Position numbers and translations under genes: made by a program. A DNA stretch of 64,000 nucleotides from Andalucia godoyi (Eukaryota; Discoba; Jakobea; Jakobida; Andaluciidae). Each line of letters opens with the position of its first letter. Within the stretch, counting starts at the first letter, position 1. Location of the stretch: contig VRVR01000003.1 in the NCBI GenBank assembly GCA_009859145.1, forward strand, positions 248,001 through 312,000. Reading direction: 5' to 3'. Under the pieces are notes generated by a model. It saw only the letters and a program-made list of their open reading frames with translations, had not been told where the DNA came from and searched no databases. Of the stretch, positions 30,298-41,207 are shown one piece after another.

Positions 30298-31722
30298 TTA
30301 GTTCAGATCTGCAAGGATTCGCCTTTTCTCCGCCTCCAACGAAGCGACGCGTTCGGTTTCCTGACGCAGCATGTCGTATGCCTTGGAACCGACAGCAGAG
30401 TTTCCATTTGCCATCTGAACGAACCGCTGTTGTGTAAGCCGAACAAGCTGCTTGCCATCTAACGACGCCGGGATTGTCAGTCCCCGGACGCTTGAATAGA
30501 ATCGCTGAACCTGCTCGGCATTCCACAGCACCGGCTTCTTGGGAATCTCAATAACAGGAACAGTGATGTCGGATCGTACCAAATCGACTACCGGCTCTGT
30601 CTCTGCAGACGTGCTGTCCATCAGCTCCACATTGTCCAGCGTGCACAGCGTATGTTCTGTATCGGTGGAGCTCGGAGACACCGTGCCGATCACCAACGTT
30701 GCGAGTTCCGCCTTGTCCTCTGCCTGTACTCGGGAAAGCGAACTCTTGAGAAACAGGGTGAGTTTGGATCTGCGGAACGGAACATGCGCTGCGTTGCTGC
30801 TTGAAGCTTGCATTTTCCGCACGCATTCCTTGAGCACCATGAGTGACGAGTTGATTTCCGATGCTTCCTTTCGCTGCTGCGCATTATGCCTTGATGAGTC
30901 TTCCTTTCGTTCGGTTCCGGCAAGATCAACGAGCAAAAACTGACTTCCGTTGGCAGGATTCACAAGTCGATACACCGCATGCGACCGCGACGATGAATCA
31001 TGCACTCCCGTTGCCGACTTCACTCTCGAGTCGCCAGCTTGTTTGACGCCTTGCAAAAGTTCTGCAGGGGAGCGTACTTGACGAACCGAACAGAATCGAA
31101 CATGCACTGACCCATCTTCGTCTTCGAGGATCTTCACAGACTTCTGGCCGTCCGAAAGCAAATCCACCGTGTCGTTTCCTTGAATCTCGAATGCAGAAAG
31201 CGAGAGTTCGGGAACTTTTGAGAACACATCGGCCGCCAAAAGCTTTTGAATTCCCGTCATCGTAAACGTCTTTCCCGAACCCGTTTGGCCAAACATGAGA
31301 ATTGTGCTTCGCGAACCAGGATTCACGCAAAAGGAGTTTATCATCGGTACAACCTGCTCTTTAAACAAGGCATCCGTGGACTGCGTGTCCCCATACACTC
31401 GATTGAAAGCATACCGGTGATGATCAATGTACTTTTTCTTTAAATCCGACTCCAGGCGGCAATCATGAACCGTGATCGTCCGGCTGGACGTGCTCACAAC
31501 ATCAAATTCCCCCCGAGCAGTTTCGTGCGGGAAAAGAGGGCGCTTGCGAACAACGACGGATATATGCGAAGAATTGCTGGACTCTTGTGACGCAGCAACT
31601 TTCAACTCGACAGCGGCAATCTTGTCCGTATTGCGCGACGATGCAAGATACATTTCAATGCATTTCTGGAATTCCGAAGAATGCTCTTTGCGAAGCGATC
31701 GCTTGTCAAGCGTGTTTCCCAT
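30298..31722 (-). CDS. Kinesin-13 family motor
   Basis: 474 aa. The motor domain spans about residues 55-390. Markers are VVVRKRPLF (kinesin-13 style strand 1), P-loop GQTGSGKT, switch I DSSSRSHAV, switch II LVDLAGTER, and LMVLKECVRKM with the KEC motif of the kinesin-13 microtubule-binding helix. HVPFRRSKLTLFLKSSL follows. Kinesin-13 motors depolymerise microtubule ends in spindles and control flagellar length. The loop-2 KVD motif appears as ESD here. There are about 55 residues before the motor and about 85 after it, so the protein is short for the family, with no long coiled coil. Confidence 0.85.
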   Translation of the reverse strand: MGNTLDKRSLRKEHSSEFQKCIEMYLASSRNTDKIAAVELKVAASQESSNSSHISVVVRKRPLFPHETARGEFDVVSTSSRTITVHDCRLESDLKKKYIDHHRYAFNRVYGDTQSTDALFKEQVVPMINSFCVNPGSRSTILMFGQTGSGKTFTMTGIQKLLAADVFSKVPELSLSAFEIQGNDTVDLLSDGQKSVKILEDEDGSVHVRFCSVRQVRSPAELLQGVKQAGDSRVKSATGVHDSSSRSHAVYRLVNPANGSQFLLVDLAGTERKEDSSRHNAQQRKEASEINSSLMVLKECVRKMQASSSNAAHVPFRRSKLTLFLKSSLSRVQAEDKAELATLVIGTVSPSSTDTEHTLCTLDNVELMDSTSAETEPVVDLVRSDITVPVIEIPKKPVLWNAEQVQRFYSSVRGLTIPASLDGKQLVRLTQQRFVQMANGNSAVGSKAYDMLRQETERVASLEAEKRRILADLN

Positions 31723-32243
31723 TCGTTTTTTATTATTTTTCCCCCCTCAAAAATAAATCCTTTCAAGGGGCAAAGAAGCAGATGTATGAAACAACACACA
31801 CTTTAATCCAAAAGTGACACAAAACATCAAAGACGCACGGATTTCCAGGCTTTAAACATTAAAATAAAAATAGGAAAACGGAAACGGAGATTGATTGGTG
31901 TGGCCCACGAGCATTCGTCGGGAAATTCTTTTCAACATGAAAGGCGTAACGTTCTCGTTTTCGTATTATTTCTTTACAGAAGACGAGTTTCAGCCGGTTG
32001 CATGATGCTGACGGAAGCTTTTGGTGGAGAAACTGGAAGAGCCTGAGGAGGTAGACACTCTACTCTTGAAAGACATCTTCTGTTCATTGTGAAACGAGTC
32101 GTTCTCAATTCGCGACAAGTCCACCGACGAGCGCAGGCAGCTCTTTTGCAACTGCCCGTGTGGCTGGTCGGCCTGTCCCTCCATTTTTTACAGAACCCTG
32201 GATTGAGGTTCTCAGCCATGCATAAAGAACCTTGGATATGAGT
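31723..32243. other. Interval between kinesin-13 and the HAD gene
   Basis: Promoter side of kinesin-13. A 64-codon minus-strand frame at 31990-32184 (Ser-rich, starting MEGQADQPHGQLQ) is the only candidate gene; it has no recognisable domain and I give it about one chance in four. Confidence 0.3.
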
Positions 32244-32948
32244 TTACACAAGATTCTGCCTGTTTTTGAGCTTTTGTTTTTGCTTCTGCTTCTGTTTCGG
32301 TCGTTCGGATTGCTCGGATGTTTGTTGCGACTGCTGCTGCTGCATTTCTTGCAGAGACAATGCAAACTCTTTCCGAACTGCAACGTGTCTTTGAACCTCA
32401 GCTGCAGAGTCTGAAAACCCGAGGTTTTTGAGCTGTGCAATGGACTCTGCGGCAGTTGTGTGCAGGATAAATACGCCTCCTTTTGCAATCCAGTCATTTG
32501 CGAGCTCTTCTCGATCATCAATCAGCACATCTCTCATTTCACCTTCTGCAAATGAAAAGAGCGGACTCGAAGAGACGGGCGGGTGGCACACTCGGTGCTT
32601 ATTGCGGCTCATGCACAGCACAACCGGGACATCTGGCCCAAGTTCGCGTGCACACCATATGTGTTTCTGGGGTGCTGCCCACGATCCATGAGGCAGGCCA
32701 GAGAGGATTGTTGGAGAATACGGCGCAAGAAACGACCACAGTGTCTTACCATCGGGCATCCAGGGAAGCGTTGCGTAGAACCCAGGAGATGGTATGCGGG
32801 ATACGGTCGACCACATCTGCGACAGCGCAAGCTCCGATGGCCCTCGACCTCGACATGCCCGCCGAACGCCTGCTTCAAAGTCACACAACACTCCATCCAA
32901 ATCACAATACACTCGATTCAGCGGAACGACTGCTTCGCCCATCTTCAT
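32244..32948 (-). CDS. HAD-superfamily 5'-nucleotidase-like phosphatase
   Basis: 234 aa. HAD motif I is RVYCDLDGVLCDFEAG near residue 12, with the nucleophile and acid/base Asp pair intact. Motif III/IV is DVLIDDREELANDWIAKGG, followed by VFILH, the arrangement seen in NT5C-type nucleotidases and related small HADs. A predicted cap region contains W..S..PSPGFYATLPWMPDG. The C-terminus carries a Gln/Lys-rich tail of about 40 residues encoded by CAG/CAA and AAG-rich repeats. Expected activity is dephosphorylation of a nucleotide monophosphate; substrate is not determinable. Confidence 0.75.
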   Translation of the reverse strand: MKMGEAVVPLNRVYCDLDGVLCDFEAGVRRACRGRGPSELALSQMWSTVSRIPSPGFYATLPWMPDGKTLWSFLAPYSPTILSGLPHGSWAAPQKHIWCARELGPDVPVVLCMSRNKHRVCHPPVSSSPLFSFAEGEMRDVLIDDREELANDWIAKGGVFILHTTAAESIAQLKNLGFSDSAAEVQRHVAVRKEFALSLQEMQQQQSQQTSEQSERPKQKQKQKQKLKNRQNLV

Positions 32949-33409
32949 TTCACCAGCCCTTTCTTACTTTTGCGTATATAGACGTTACCTGTACAATAAA
33001 CTGCTTTAATTTTTTTAATAAAAAGCACCAAAACCTGCACTTACAGGTTATAACTCGTATACTTCTTCCTTTTCCGTTTGTTTTTGCTTTGACGGAGGGG
33101 GAAAGAACGAGAAAGACCGAACAGAAGAAGATGGCGTTCCAGGGGGAACTCGAGACGAGTGGTTCAGTCTGGCTCATATTCCAAAAGTGACCAAAAGTAG
33201 TGCCAGCTGTAGTCCCATATCTCCCGCCCAACTCGTGCCAGCATTCCCAAAAACCTTTCAATTTATTTTAATTTATGTTTTGTTTTCATTGGGTTTTCAA
33301 TGTTTTCCTAGCTTGTTTTGCGTTCTTCAAATACTAAGCCATTCGACAAGTCAGCCGTTGTGCGTTTTGCTGCCCCCCTCCCCGATATTCGAGTATTTGT
33401 TAGTGGAAC

Positions 33410-35062
33410 ATGAAGACAAGCAAAGATAAAATGCTCGTTCGCAAAAGTGGTGTTTTATTAGCACGGATGTTTGCATCTTCGAATGCAGGGAACCGCAGCC
33501 GGCCGTCTATTTTTGTTCCCCATTCGTTTGCGGCACCATTTCCGATCGCCGAGCCAGCGGTTTCTGCAAAGCAGTTACCTGCTGTTGGGTCTGAGCAAAG
33601 TGCGGTGAATATGCTGGTGAATTCTGGTTTGTTTCACCGAGTCCCACCGCAAGCGAACCCTGTGCGCAAACTATCCAGTTCAGTCAGTCACCCGAACAGC
33701 GCTGCATCGGTCCACCCGAGTTTCAGCAGTCCTAATGCTACTGCTGGTAGCGCGAGTGGAAATGGTAGTAGCGCGACCCTGCATAATGTTGGAAATGCGA
33801 GGAACGAGCACCACCACGGAGCGATCAGCAGCAGCAGGAACGTCAGTTCACACAGTGTGGCTGAATCGAAGGTACTTTCCCCGCATCGTCCACGGATCAC
33901 GGTGTTTGGAGTCGGTGGCGGTGGTTGCAATGCGGTTGCAGCGATGGCACGTGCAAATTTGCCATTGATCCTTGGAATTGATTTGGTTGCTGCAAACACG
34001 GATGCACAAGCGCTCTCTCGCATTTCATCAATTCTGTCTCCGAGAGATGAAATGCAGGGATCATCAGCACCATTGGTTAAGACAATTCAGCTCGGAAGGC
34101 GGCTGACCAATGGTCTTGGCGCTGGCGCACGTCCCGAGGTAGGAAAGCTTGCTGCCGAAGAGTCGCTTGATGAGATTTGTGCCGCGATGGAAGGGGCGCA
34201 CATGGTGTTTGTGACTGCAGGACTTGGAGGTGGTACAGGGACTGGGGCTGCACCGGTGGTTGCTCGAGCTGCGTATGAGCAAGGATTGTTGACGGTGTCC
34301 GTGGTGACGACTCCGTTTGCGTTTGAGGGGAAAGCACGGTCCCGTGTGGCGTCGAGTGGACTTGCGGAGCTTGCGGCGGCGGTCGACACGCTTTTGGTGG
34401 TTCCGAACCAGAACCTGTTCCGAGTTTCGCAGAAGGGTACTACTCTTCTGGATGCTTTCGCGGCTGCAGATGGCGTGCTCAGAGACGCAGTACGGTCCGT
34501 CACGGAGCTCATGGTAGTCCCGGGACTTGTCAATCTCGACTTTGCGGATGTCCGCACGGTCATGTCCGATCGCGGAAGGGCTGTGATGGGTGCTGGAGAA
34601 GCGTCAATTTCGGAAATCCAAGATATCGAAAAGAAAGTAGCGGAGTCTGGTATTGTTCCTGTTGGTGGCACAGAACAGACAGAAGAGAGTACCGCGAAAG
34701 ACCACGCTGCGAATGAAATGGGCACAACGGTCTCCGCCCTCAGTGCGAGGGTGCGTGACTCGGAGAAGGTCCGCAGGTCAGTTCTTGCGGCATCTAGGGC
34801 AATTTCGAATCCGCTGCTGGAGGACGCAAAACTGTCAGCCGCAAAAGGTGTGTTGGTCAACATCACGGGTGGCGACGATCTTACTCTCTGGGAAGTCGAT
34901 GCCGCTGCGGAAAAAATCCGATCGGCAGTCGATCCAGATGCCACCGTTATTGTCGGGACTTCTTTCCGAGCTGATCTTGAACCAGGCACAGTGCGCGTTG
35001 CCGTGGTTGCAGCAGGCGTAGAGCCGTTGGTGCGCAGCGAGTCCAAGCAAGTTGCGAAATAG
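33410..35062 (+). CDS. ftsZ: Mitochondrial-type FtsZ
   Basis: A tubulin-fold GTPase that forms the division ring inside mitochondria of protists that retain it. 550 aa. The first ~25 residues (MLVRKSGVLLARMFASSN from the second Met) look like a mitochondrial presequence. A Ser/Asn-rich linker runs to about residue 160. The GTPase core begins RITVFGVGGGGCNAV; the tubulin signature GGGTGTG is at about residues 273-279, and the T7 synergy loop NLDFADVRTVM at about 374. The C-terminal domain includes SNPLLEDAKLSAAKGVLVNITGG and WEVDAAAEKIR, of alphaproteobacterial type. An insertion of about 53 residues splits GEAS from NPLL. No conserved C-terminal peptide is visible. Confidence 0.93.
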   Translation: MKTSKDKMLVRKSGVLLARMFASSNAGNRSRPSIFVPHSFAAPFPIAEPAVSAKQLPAVGSEQSAVNMLVNSGLFHRVPPQANPVRKLSSSVSHPNSAASVHPSFSSPNATAGSASGNGSSATLHNVGNARNEHHHGAISSSRNVSSHSVAESKVLSPHRPRITVFGVGGGGCNAVAAMARANLPLILGIDLVAANTDAQALSRISSILSPRDEMQGSSAPLVKTIQLGRRLTNGLGAGARPEVGKLAAEESLDEICAAMEGAHMVFVTAGLGGGTGTGAAPVVARAAYEQGLLTVSVVTTPFAFEGKARSRVASSGLAELAAAVDTLLVVPNQNLFRVSQKGTTLLDAFAAADGVLRDAVRSVTELMVVPGLVNLDFADVRTVMSDRGRAVMGAGEASISEIQDIEKKVAESGIVPVGGTEQTEESTAKDHAANEMGTTVSALSARVRDSEKVRRSVLAASRAISNPLLEDAKLSAAKGVLVNITGGDDLTLWEVDAAAEKIRSAVDPDATVIVGTSFRADLEPGTVRVAVVAAGVEPLVRSESKQVAK

Positions 35063-35293
35063 TGGACACTGCAGAGACAGTATTGCAATCTCTGTGTGCC
35101 GCGAAGCGCATTAGCAGTTAAGTGTATGTATAGTGCTGATAGAACATCATGCGTGTGCTCGGGGAAGAATGTGAACGACCGAACCCAACAATGACGTAAA
35201 TCGAGAAACGCGAGGAAAGGAAAATAAAAATCAGTAATAAGCGATGCAAAAGTTACGATCGATGATTTGAATCGCAGGCAAAAAGACAAAATC

Positions 35294-36559
35294 TTATAAG
35301 GGAATGTCCACTGCTGCGAGGACTGGATGCTGGGAGAACCTGCAACCCATCTTCTGGCAAGCTCGAAGAACAGCAGGCAGTATTCTGGCACGACCGCCGC
35401 GGGAATGAGAGCCCCGGCCGCAGACAACTCGCAGAACCACCCGTTCCGATTCACAGAACTCGGGGGCGCGACGTAAAATGCCTTCGACAACACAGGTGGC
35501 TGGTTCAACAAGCATCCCATGCAGGTCTACCTCAACAACATACGGTTCGCGCGAATTAGCGCAGTTTTTCTTTCGCTTGGTGCGGACCTGCGCTGAATTC
35601 TCCAATTTGCGATGAAGGGCGGCGAGTTCTTGCAGCGTATTTTCCATGCGATGCTGCGCAATTTGAGATTGCATACTTCGGATTTGTGCAGTGATTGCAT
35701 TGCCCCTTCTTGCATTTTCCATTGCAGCAGAGCCCGTGCCTGCACGATAGGCATCCACGGCTTGCCCATACAGGAAACCGCGATACCGCAGTAAGTCTTC
35801 CAACGACAGTGCGCTCCATTTTCCTGCAGAAGAATCACTGGGCACGATAGGTGTCGAGAGAACGCGATCAGCATGAGTATTCCTGTTTGTCTTTGTATTC
35901 ACGCTCGCAGCCGTCGGATGTGGCACTGGATTTTCCGAGGAGGACAGTGCAGATGATCGGGAAGGCATGAGAAGGGGTGAGTCAGACGCGCTGGCTCGGG
36001 GAGCGGGCGAAGAATTCAGCGAATCTCCAAGGATCCGTCGCAAACTAGGGTCATGCCACGCGGAAGGAGCAAACGATCTGCCCTTGTGCTTGTGACCAGA
36101 GAATGAAACAGAATCTTCAAGATAATCATCTTCTTCTGCCTGCTGAAGAATCTTCGCAAGCAACGCGTCTTGCTGTTCTTGCTCTCCCTGTCGCACAACA
36201 TGTGAATGTTCCTCGTCTTGAACATCCTGGGCAAGTTGAATGTCAGTCAGAAGCCTTTGCAACAATTCCCAGTCTGACTCGGATGCCCAGTCGCAAATAT
36301 CATCAAAATCATCAAAATCTCTCCTGATGCCGTTTCTTTCCTCGCTGTCAAATGGCAGCGAGTGCTCATCCAAAGAGTGTTTTCGCTGCTCGGAATCTTC
36401 TTCGGGACACATTTCCGAGAGAATTTCTCTGGTTCTCGACTCGTGATAACGGCTCTCTTCGAACACAGCGCTCACAACTTCTGGCGCGATCGCTCCGTAT
36501 TCATTGATCAGTCGATCGAGAACAGCGTTCACACGATTGTTCATGACTGTATACTTCAA
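35294..36559 (-). CDS. CUE - DUF1771 - Smr domain protein (N4BP2/CID5-like)
   Basis: 421 aa. The N-terminus VNAVLDRLINEYGAIAPEVVSAVFEESRYHESRTREIL is a CUE-like ubiquitin-binding helix set. The middle is acidic and Ser-rich. LLRYRGFLYGQAVDAYRAG ... RGNAITAQIRSM matches DUF1771. The C-terminal Smr domain has VVEVDLHGMLVEPATCVVEGIL and VVCGRGSHSRGGRARILPAVL, including the DLHG and GRG(S/N)HS motifs found in Smr endonucleases. Relatives act in RNA surveillance of stalled ribosomes (Cue2/NONU-1); a similar role is inferred. Confidence 0.82.
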   Translation of the reverse strand: MKYTVMNNRVNAVLDRLINEYGAIAPEVVSAVFEESRYHESRTREILSEMCPEEDSEQRKHSLDEHSLPFDSEERNGIRRDFDDFDDICDWASESDWELLQRLLTDIQLAQDVQDEEHSHVVRQGEQEQQDALLAKILQQAEEDDYLEDSVSFSGHKHKGRSFAPSAWHDPSLRRILGDSLNSSPAPRASASDSPLLMPSRSSALSSSENPVPHPTAASVNTKTNRNTHADRVLSTPIVPSDSSAGKWSALSLEDLLRYRGFLYGQAVDAYRAGTGSAAMENARRGNAITAQIRSMQSQIAQHRMENTLQELAALHRKLENSAQVRTKRKKNCANSREPYVVEVDLHGMLVEPATCVVEGILRRAPEFCESERVVLRVVCGRGSHSRGGRARILPAVLRACQKMGCRFSQHPVLAAVDIPL

Positions 36560-37006
36560 GGGTACTTTTTTAACAAAAAATGATGCAAGATCGTTCGTTG
36601 CAATTGCGAATCAAAGCAGCATGATTTCTTTGATGTGAATCGGATTTTTGTTTTTGTTTTTGTTTTTGTTTTTGTTTTTTAAATTCAAAAAAACTCGAGA
36701 CACTGACAACTCGCGGATCTTCAAGATGCCTCGACAGCACGAACAGAAACACGAAGCTCTTGGATCGGGCTCGAAAGGCACGCACAAAAGGATAAGCATA
36801 AAACTTCGGAGAAAAAAAAAACGCAGCGTCCTTTCTTCTCGAATCCCGATGTCCATCAGTTCTCTATTGACGAATTTCATTCTTTGCACGATCGGCGAAC
36901 ATGTGTTTCATCAATGTGCATGCAAACTTGAAAAGGGTTCTTCTTTATTTTTGAGATTATTTTCTATAGGACACCACACGTGCCACATCCGTGAGTAAAC
37001 AAAGAA
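36560..37006. repeat. Intergenic interval with a (TTTTTG)n run
   Basis: About five TTTTTG units at about 36645-36679. The interval lies between the Smr gene start and the kinase 3' end. No gene is supported. Confidence 0.6.
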
Positions 37007-40000
37007 TCACAAAACCTGGTTTGATTCGAAGGCCTCGAGCAGGTTCTTCGCCTGTTCTTTGACCATAACCTTCTTATCACCCTCCATAATACTTCGAACG
37101 AGCGCGAACAGCCTGTATTCGATAATGAACCGCTTTGGATTTTTAGATGCGGTGTAGAGGTGCTCAACCAAGGACAGCAAGCGCAAGCGAACCTGGGCAT
37201 CGTCCAATGCCGGATTTTGAAGTTGCCGCACAGTAACCGCAACAAACTCTGGCGTCGTGCTCAGCGCCTCTGCTAGAACAGTGGAAGATTGCACAATCTT
37301 TGACATGGGTTGGACGAGGGCAGCGAATGCTCTGTTATCCTTGGTGGCAAAGCCTTGAACAAGTTTCTGCAAGTTGTCGTGCACTAGCAGAACTTGCTCG
37401 ACGCGTTTGCGCTCCACAGAATCCGTTGTGATCCACGCAGCAATTGCCTCGAGAGCATTTGCTTGCCAATTGCTCTGACGAGTCAAGATACGAAGATAGA
37501 AAGCAACGCCGTCGTTGCGAGCAAGTTCGGCAAGGCACTTCTTCGACGCGTGGGCAAGATCGCACAGCATGGGTAACGCAAACTGGTTCAGAGGAGAGTT
37601 TGCCATGATAAGTTGCATAAGACACGGGATAATTCCAGCTTCCGCTGCAATCTCCTGACGAATCTTGTTGATTCTGCACAAATTGTACAGAGCCATCAGC
37701 ACTTGGTTTTGCACATCAGACGCACGACTGGCTCCAGTAAGAGACGCCGTGCTGTCCTCGCGAGTCGGAGGTGGAAAGACGCTGGGACCGATTGTCTTAC
37801 GCTTTGTTTCCTTCTCCGTCTTCGTATCTTTCTGTGTCGGAGTGGCTTCGTGCGGAATTTCCGATTTCGATTTCCGCGCCATTTTCTTAACTTCCGTCTC
37901 CTTCTTATCAGATTTCTTCAAGGCTGTCGACACGGTTGCAGCAGCAGCAGCTGCTGCAGCAGCAGGAGGAGGAGGAGGAGGAGGAGGAGTTGGAACAGAC
38001 GAGCTGGAAGTGGACGAAGACACTGACAAGACCGAAGCGTCGTCGGAAGACACATGTGGATGGTGATGATGAGGAGGCACAACATGTGAGGCATTCTGAT
38101 CCGGGATCAGCGACAAGTGAAGATACTTGACGAGCTTGGCAATAAAGCCGGTACGCTGCAACATGTCTAGAGTCATTGCATCCGATGAAATGTTTCGAAT
38201 ACACTTGAGCATCTTGGTCTGCGACGCCTGTGGAAGACGGTCCAAAGAAGAATACACATTCCGAAGAACGCCTTCGTCGGCCAATGCAACTTTGACAAAA
38301 TGGTCTCCTTGCGAAAAGATGAGCAAAATTGTCGAAATCTCGTCAACATAGCGCTCGCGCTCTTCCTGGTCGGTGCCCGTTTCTTCCACAATCTTCATCA
38401 AAACATCAGCTATCCGATTCGCCAGCATGGAACGAACAAACACTCGAGCAAAATCGTTTCTTGGGGTTCTGCTCTGAACGTGAAATACTTGAATGACACA
38501 ATCCACCGCAATCAGGAACAATGGCCGCACCTTCTGATAATCTTCCTTTCCATACTCCATGAACTGCGTCAAAATGGGCAAACCTCGACAAGCAATAAAC
38601 ATCTGTAATGTAAGAGTTGAGCTGTGGCAAATATCGTGAACAAACCTCCCGGCTTGATCTCGAACTTCGGTATCCCACCCACTGAAAGAGAACTTCAAAA
38701 TGGTTGGCAGAGCACCCATGAGACACAAGTTTTCCAAATACCGTACGTCATCCCGAATTACGGAATTGAGCACTCGCAATAACGCAATGATGCAGTCCTG
38801 CTCCTTGACACTTGGATTTTCGACGAGCGGATTGTTCGAGTAGTTTTCCAGAAGCTCCAGAATGGGCATGATACCATGATGCGCGGTAAGTTGGTGCTTT
38901 TGCTCGGGATGGGCTTCGAAAATGTGCAGCATCAGATTGCACGAACTCAGCACAAGATCCGGATTATCCAAATTCTGCACTTGTTTCTTGATGACATCGC
39001 TCAACTGCTCGTATGACGCTCCCATGCCGCCATCATCGCCAGATGCAATCGTCGCAAAAGGATCGATTTCGGATTCTTCGTCATCAAAAACGTCCTTCTC
39101 GGTATGGTCATCTCCGACAGACAAGCTCTTTAGCCTCGAAGACAAATCCAGTGGTTCACCAGCGAAACCGTCGTCCGCTTCGAAATCTGCGTCGTCCCCA
39201 AATTCCGTGTACTTCGCCAGCTGCCCTCCGCCATTCGATGGAAGGAAACCGTCCCTGACATCCGAGGGAGCAATCGTCTTCATCTTTAACCTTTTCAATT
39301 TGCTCTGCAAGTCCACAGAATCGTCCTCTTCGACCAAGAAATCGTCCTCGACATTTTCTGGCTCAGCTGTCGACTTTTTGCCAACCATTGTCTTGCTATC
39401 AACAACCTTATCGATCGGCTCGCTAATAGAAACCTTGCGTCGCCTCTTTTCTGTGTCAACCGAGCCCACAGGGCCTTTCGGGTGCTGCAATGGAGGAAGC
39501 TTCAGGCCTGATTTGTTCAGTGCAGACGCAGACTTTGGCTCGGCGGCAGCAGCAGGTGCAGGTGCAACTTCAGGCTTCCCAGAAGACCGAGTACCAGATG
39601 CTCCAGGTTCAGTGCGAACCGTCTTCGATGCAGGTAGCGCAGCAGGCTCGTCATCGCCCCAATCAAGATCAACATCCTCATCATTGACAGGTTCCTCCAT
39701 ATACTTTGCAAGCTTGCTGGATGATATCCTCTTGTCCAATTTGTCTGTTGATAAGTCCGACAGCGTGCCTGTCGGAGACAGGCGGCCACTCTTTCTTTCT
39801 CTGCCATGAGCAGCTGTCGGGGTGTCTTTGTTCGCGAAGAGTTCGTCGATGGATATTCTCTCCGGCCCACCCCGCTCATTGTGCATCTTGATCGTCGCAT
39901 AGTCTTCGTCAATATTTGTCTTTGCTGACCGACGTTTGGACGCCTGAATCCACTTGTGTTTTAGCAAGCTCTTCGCAGACGCACGCAATCCAGGATCCTT

Positions 40001-40862
40001 TTGAAAGCACTGAAGTAGGAAATCCTTCAGTGCGGGACTGATCGCTTGAGGAAGAGGCGGGTGCTCATCCTGAACAATATGAAACAATGCGGCCATGGGA
40101 GCAAGTTCAAAAAATGGCGGATTGCCCTCCAGCAGTTCAATCACTGTGCATCCAACACTCCAAATGTCAGAGGCATATTGAGGAGGATTGAGTTCGATAA
40201 TCTCAGGGGCCATCCAGTACGGAGTCCCCACCACACTTTCTGCTTCAATCTCGGAAAGTTTCGCAGCAACTCCGAAGTCGGCAAGCTTGATAATTCCATC
40301 CTTTGTTGTGAGAATATTGGCGCCTTTGATGTCTCGGTGAATGACACCTTCGTCGTGAAGATAGGCAAGACCAATCAACACTTGTGACACGTACAATCCA
40401 ACCAGAGGCTCGGGGAACTTTCCAAACTTCTTCACCACAGACTGCAGGGATCCATTCTCGACATACTCCATGATAATAAACAGCTCTTCCTTGGTTACCT
40501 GGTGATCAATATACTTTGTGATGTGTGGGTGATTCAACTTCCTCAACAAGGAAATCTCGGCCTTCAGGCTCGTGACTTCCTCCTTTGGAAGCTTCTTGAT
40601 CGGAATGCGTTTTACAGCCACAAAAAGGCCCGTTTCCATATCAAGGGCCTTGAAAACAGCACCAAAGCCGCCTTTCCCGATACAATCTCCCAGTTGCTAC
40701 ATATTATGTTTGTTTTTGAAATTCAGGACACGATGCATTAGTAATCGCTCAAAGACAGGGTGCGCACAGGCACACACATAGCAGCAGCGCGAATAAAAGA
40801 AAGAAGAAGAAGAAAAGAAGAAGGTTGCACATACGTATTTGTTCAGAATTGTTTTCGACATA
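37007..40862 (-). CDS. MAP3K-epsilon / Cdc7 / SepH-type protein kinase with ARM repeats
   Basis: I join a 27-nt first exon (40836-40862, MSKTILNKY) to 37007-40696 across a 139-bp intron (GTATGT...TAG). This restores the glycine loop QLGDCIGKGGFGAVFKALD, giving 1238 aa. The kinase domain has VAVKRI (VAIK Lys), VIHRDIKGANIL, DFGVAAKL and GTPYWMAPEI. An acidic regulatory middle follows, then an armadillo/HEAT region (from about residue 570) typical of this family. Relatives control septation/cytokinesis (SIN and MEN pathways) and plant cell expansion. A Pro/Ala homopolymer stretch near 37940-37995 interrupts the ARM region. Confidence 0.92.
40697..40835 (-). other. Intron 1 of the MAP3K-epsilon-type kinase
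   Basis: The donor GTATGTGC starts at 40835 and the acceptor ATGTAG ends at 40697. A TTACTAAT branch-point-like sequence lies about 45 bp before the acceptor. Splicing restores the conserved kinase N-terminus, which is strong support. Confidence 0.85.
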
Positions 40863-41207
40863 TTCAAGCGTGCCAAGAGAAGATCATGTATACGCGTATG
40901 TACAGTACAAGTCCAACACGAGAAAAAACAGCTACAATAGACGGAACAAGAAAATCACGCAAACCCGTGGGTCTTTCGTTTCAAAAAAATTATGAACGAT
41001 TGACTGATTGTTGCAACAAGAGGTGGAAGAACGGGCAAAGGAAAAAGAAGGAACACTGAAGCAGTCTGACACAGAAAGAGAAACCTGTGACAGTCTCTGC
41101 CTGTGGCTCTTTGGGCCTTTTTGTGTTTGTCGACGGAAGGGGGGGGAAAGGAAATGGGGAGAGAATGACCGAGTAGGACAGTGGCGGACTTGATCCTGGA
41201 AACTTGA

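Noticed and set aside
34087-35520. 477-codon minus-strand frame over FtsZ
   Set aside because: Shadow of the FtsZ frame with Ser/Thr/Pro-rich nonsense; FtsZ motifs on the plus strand are intact.
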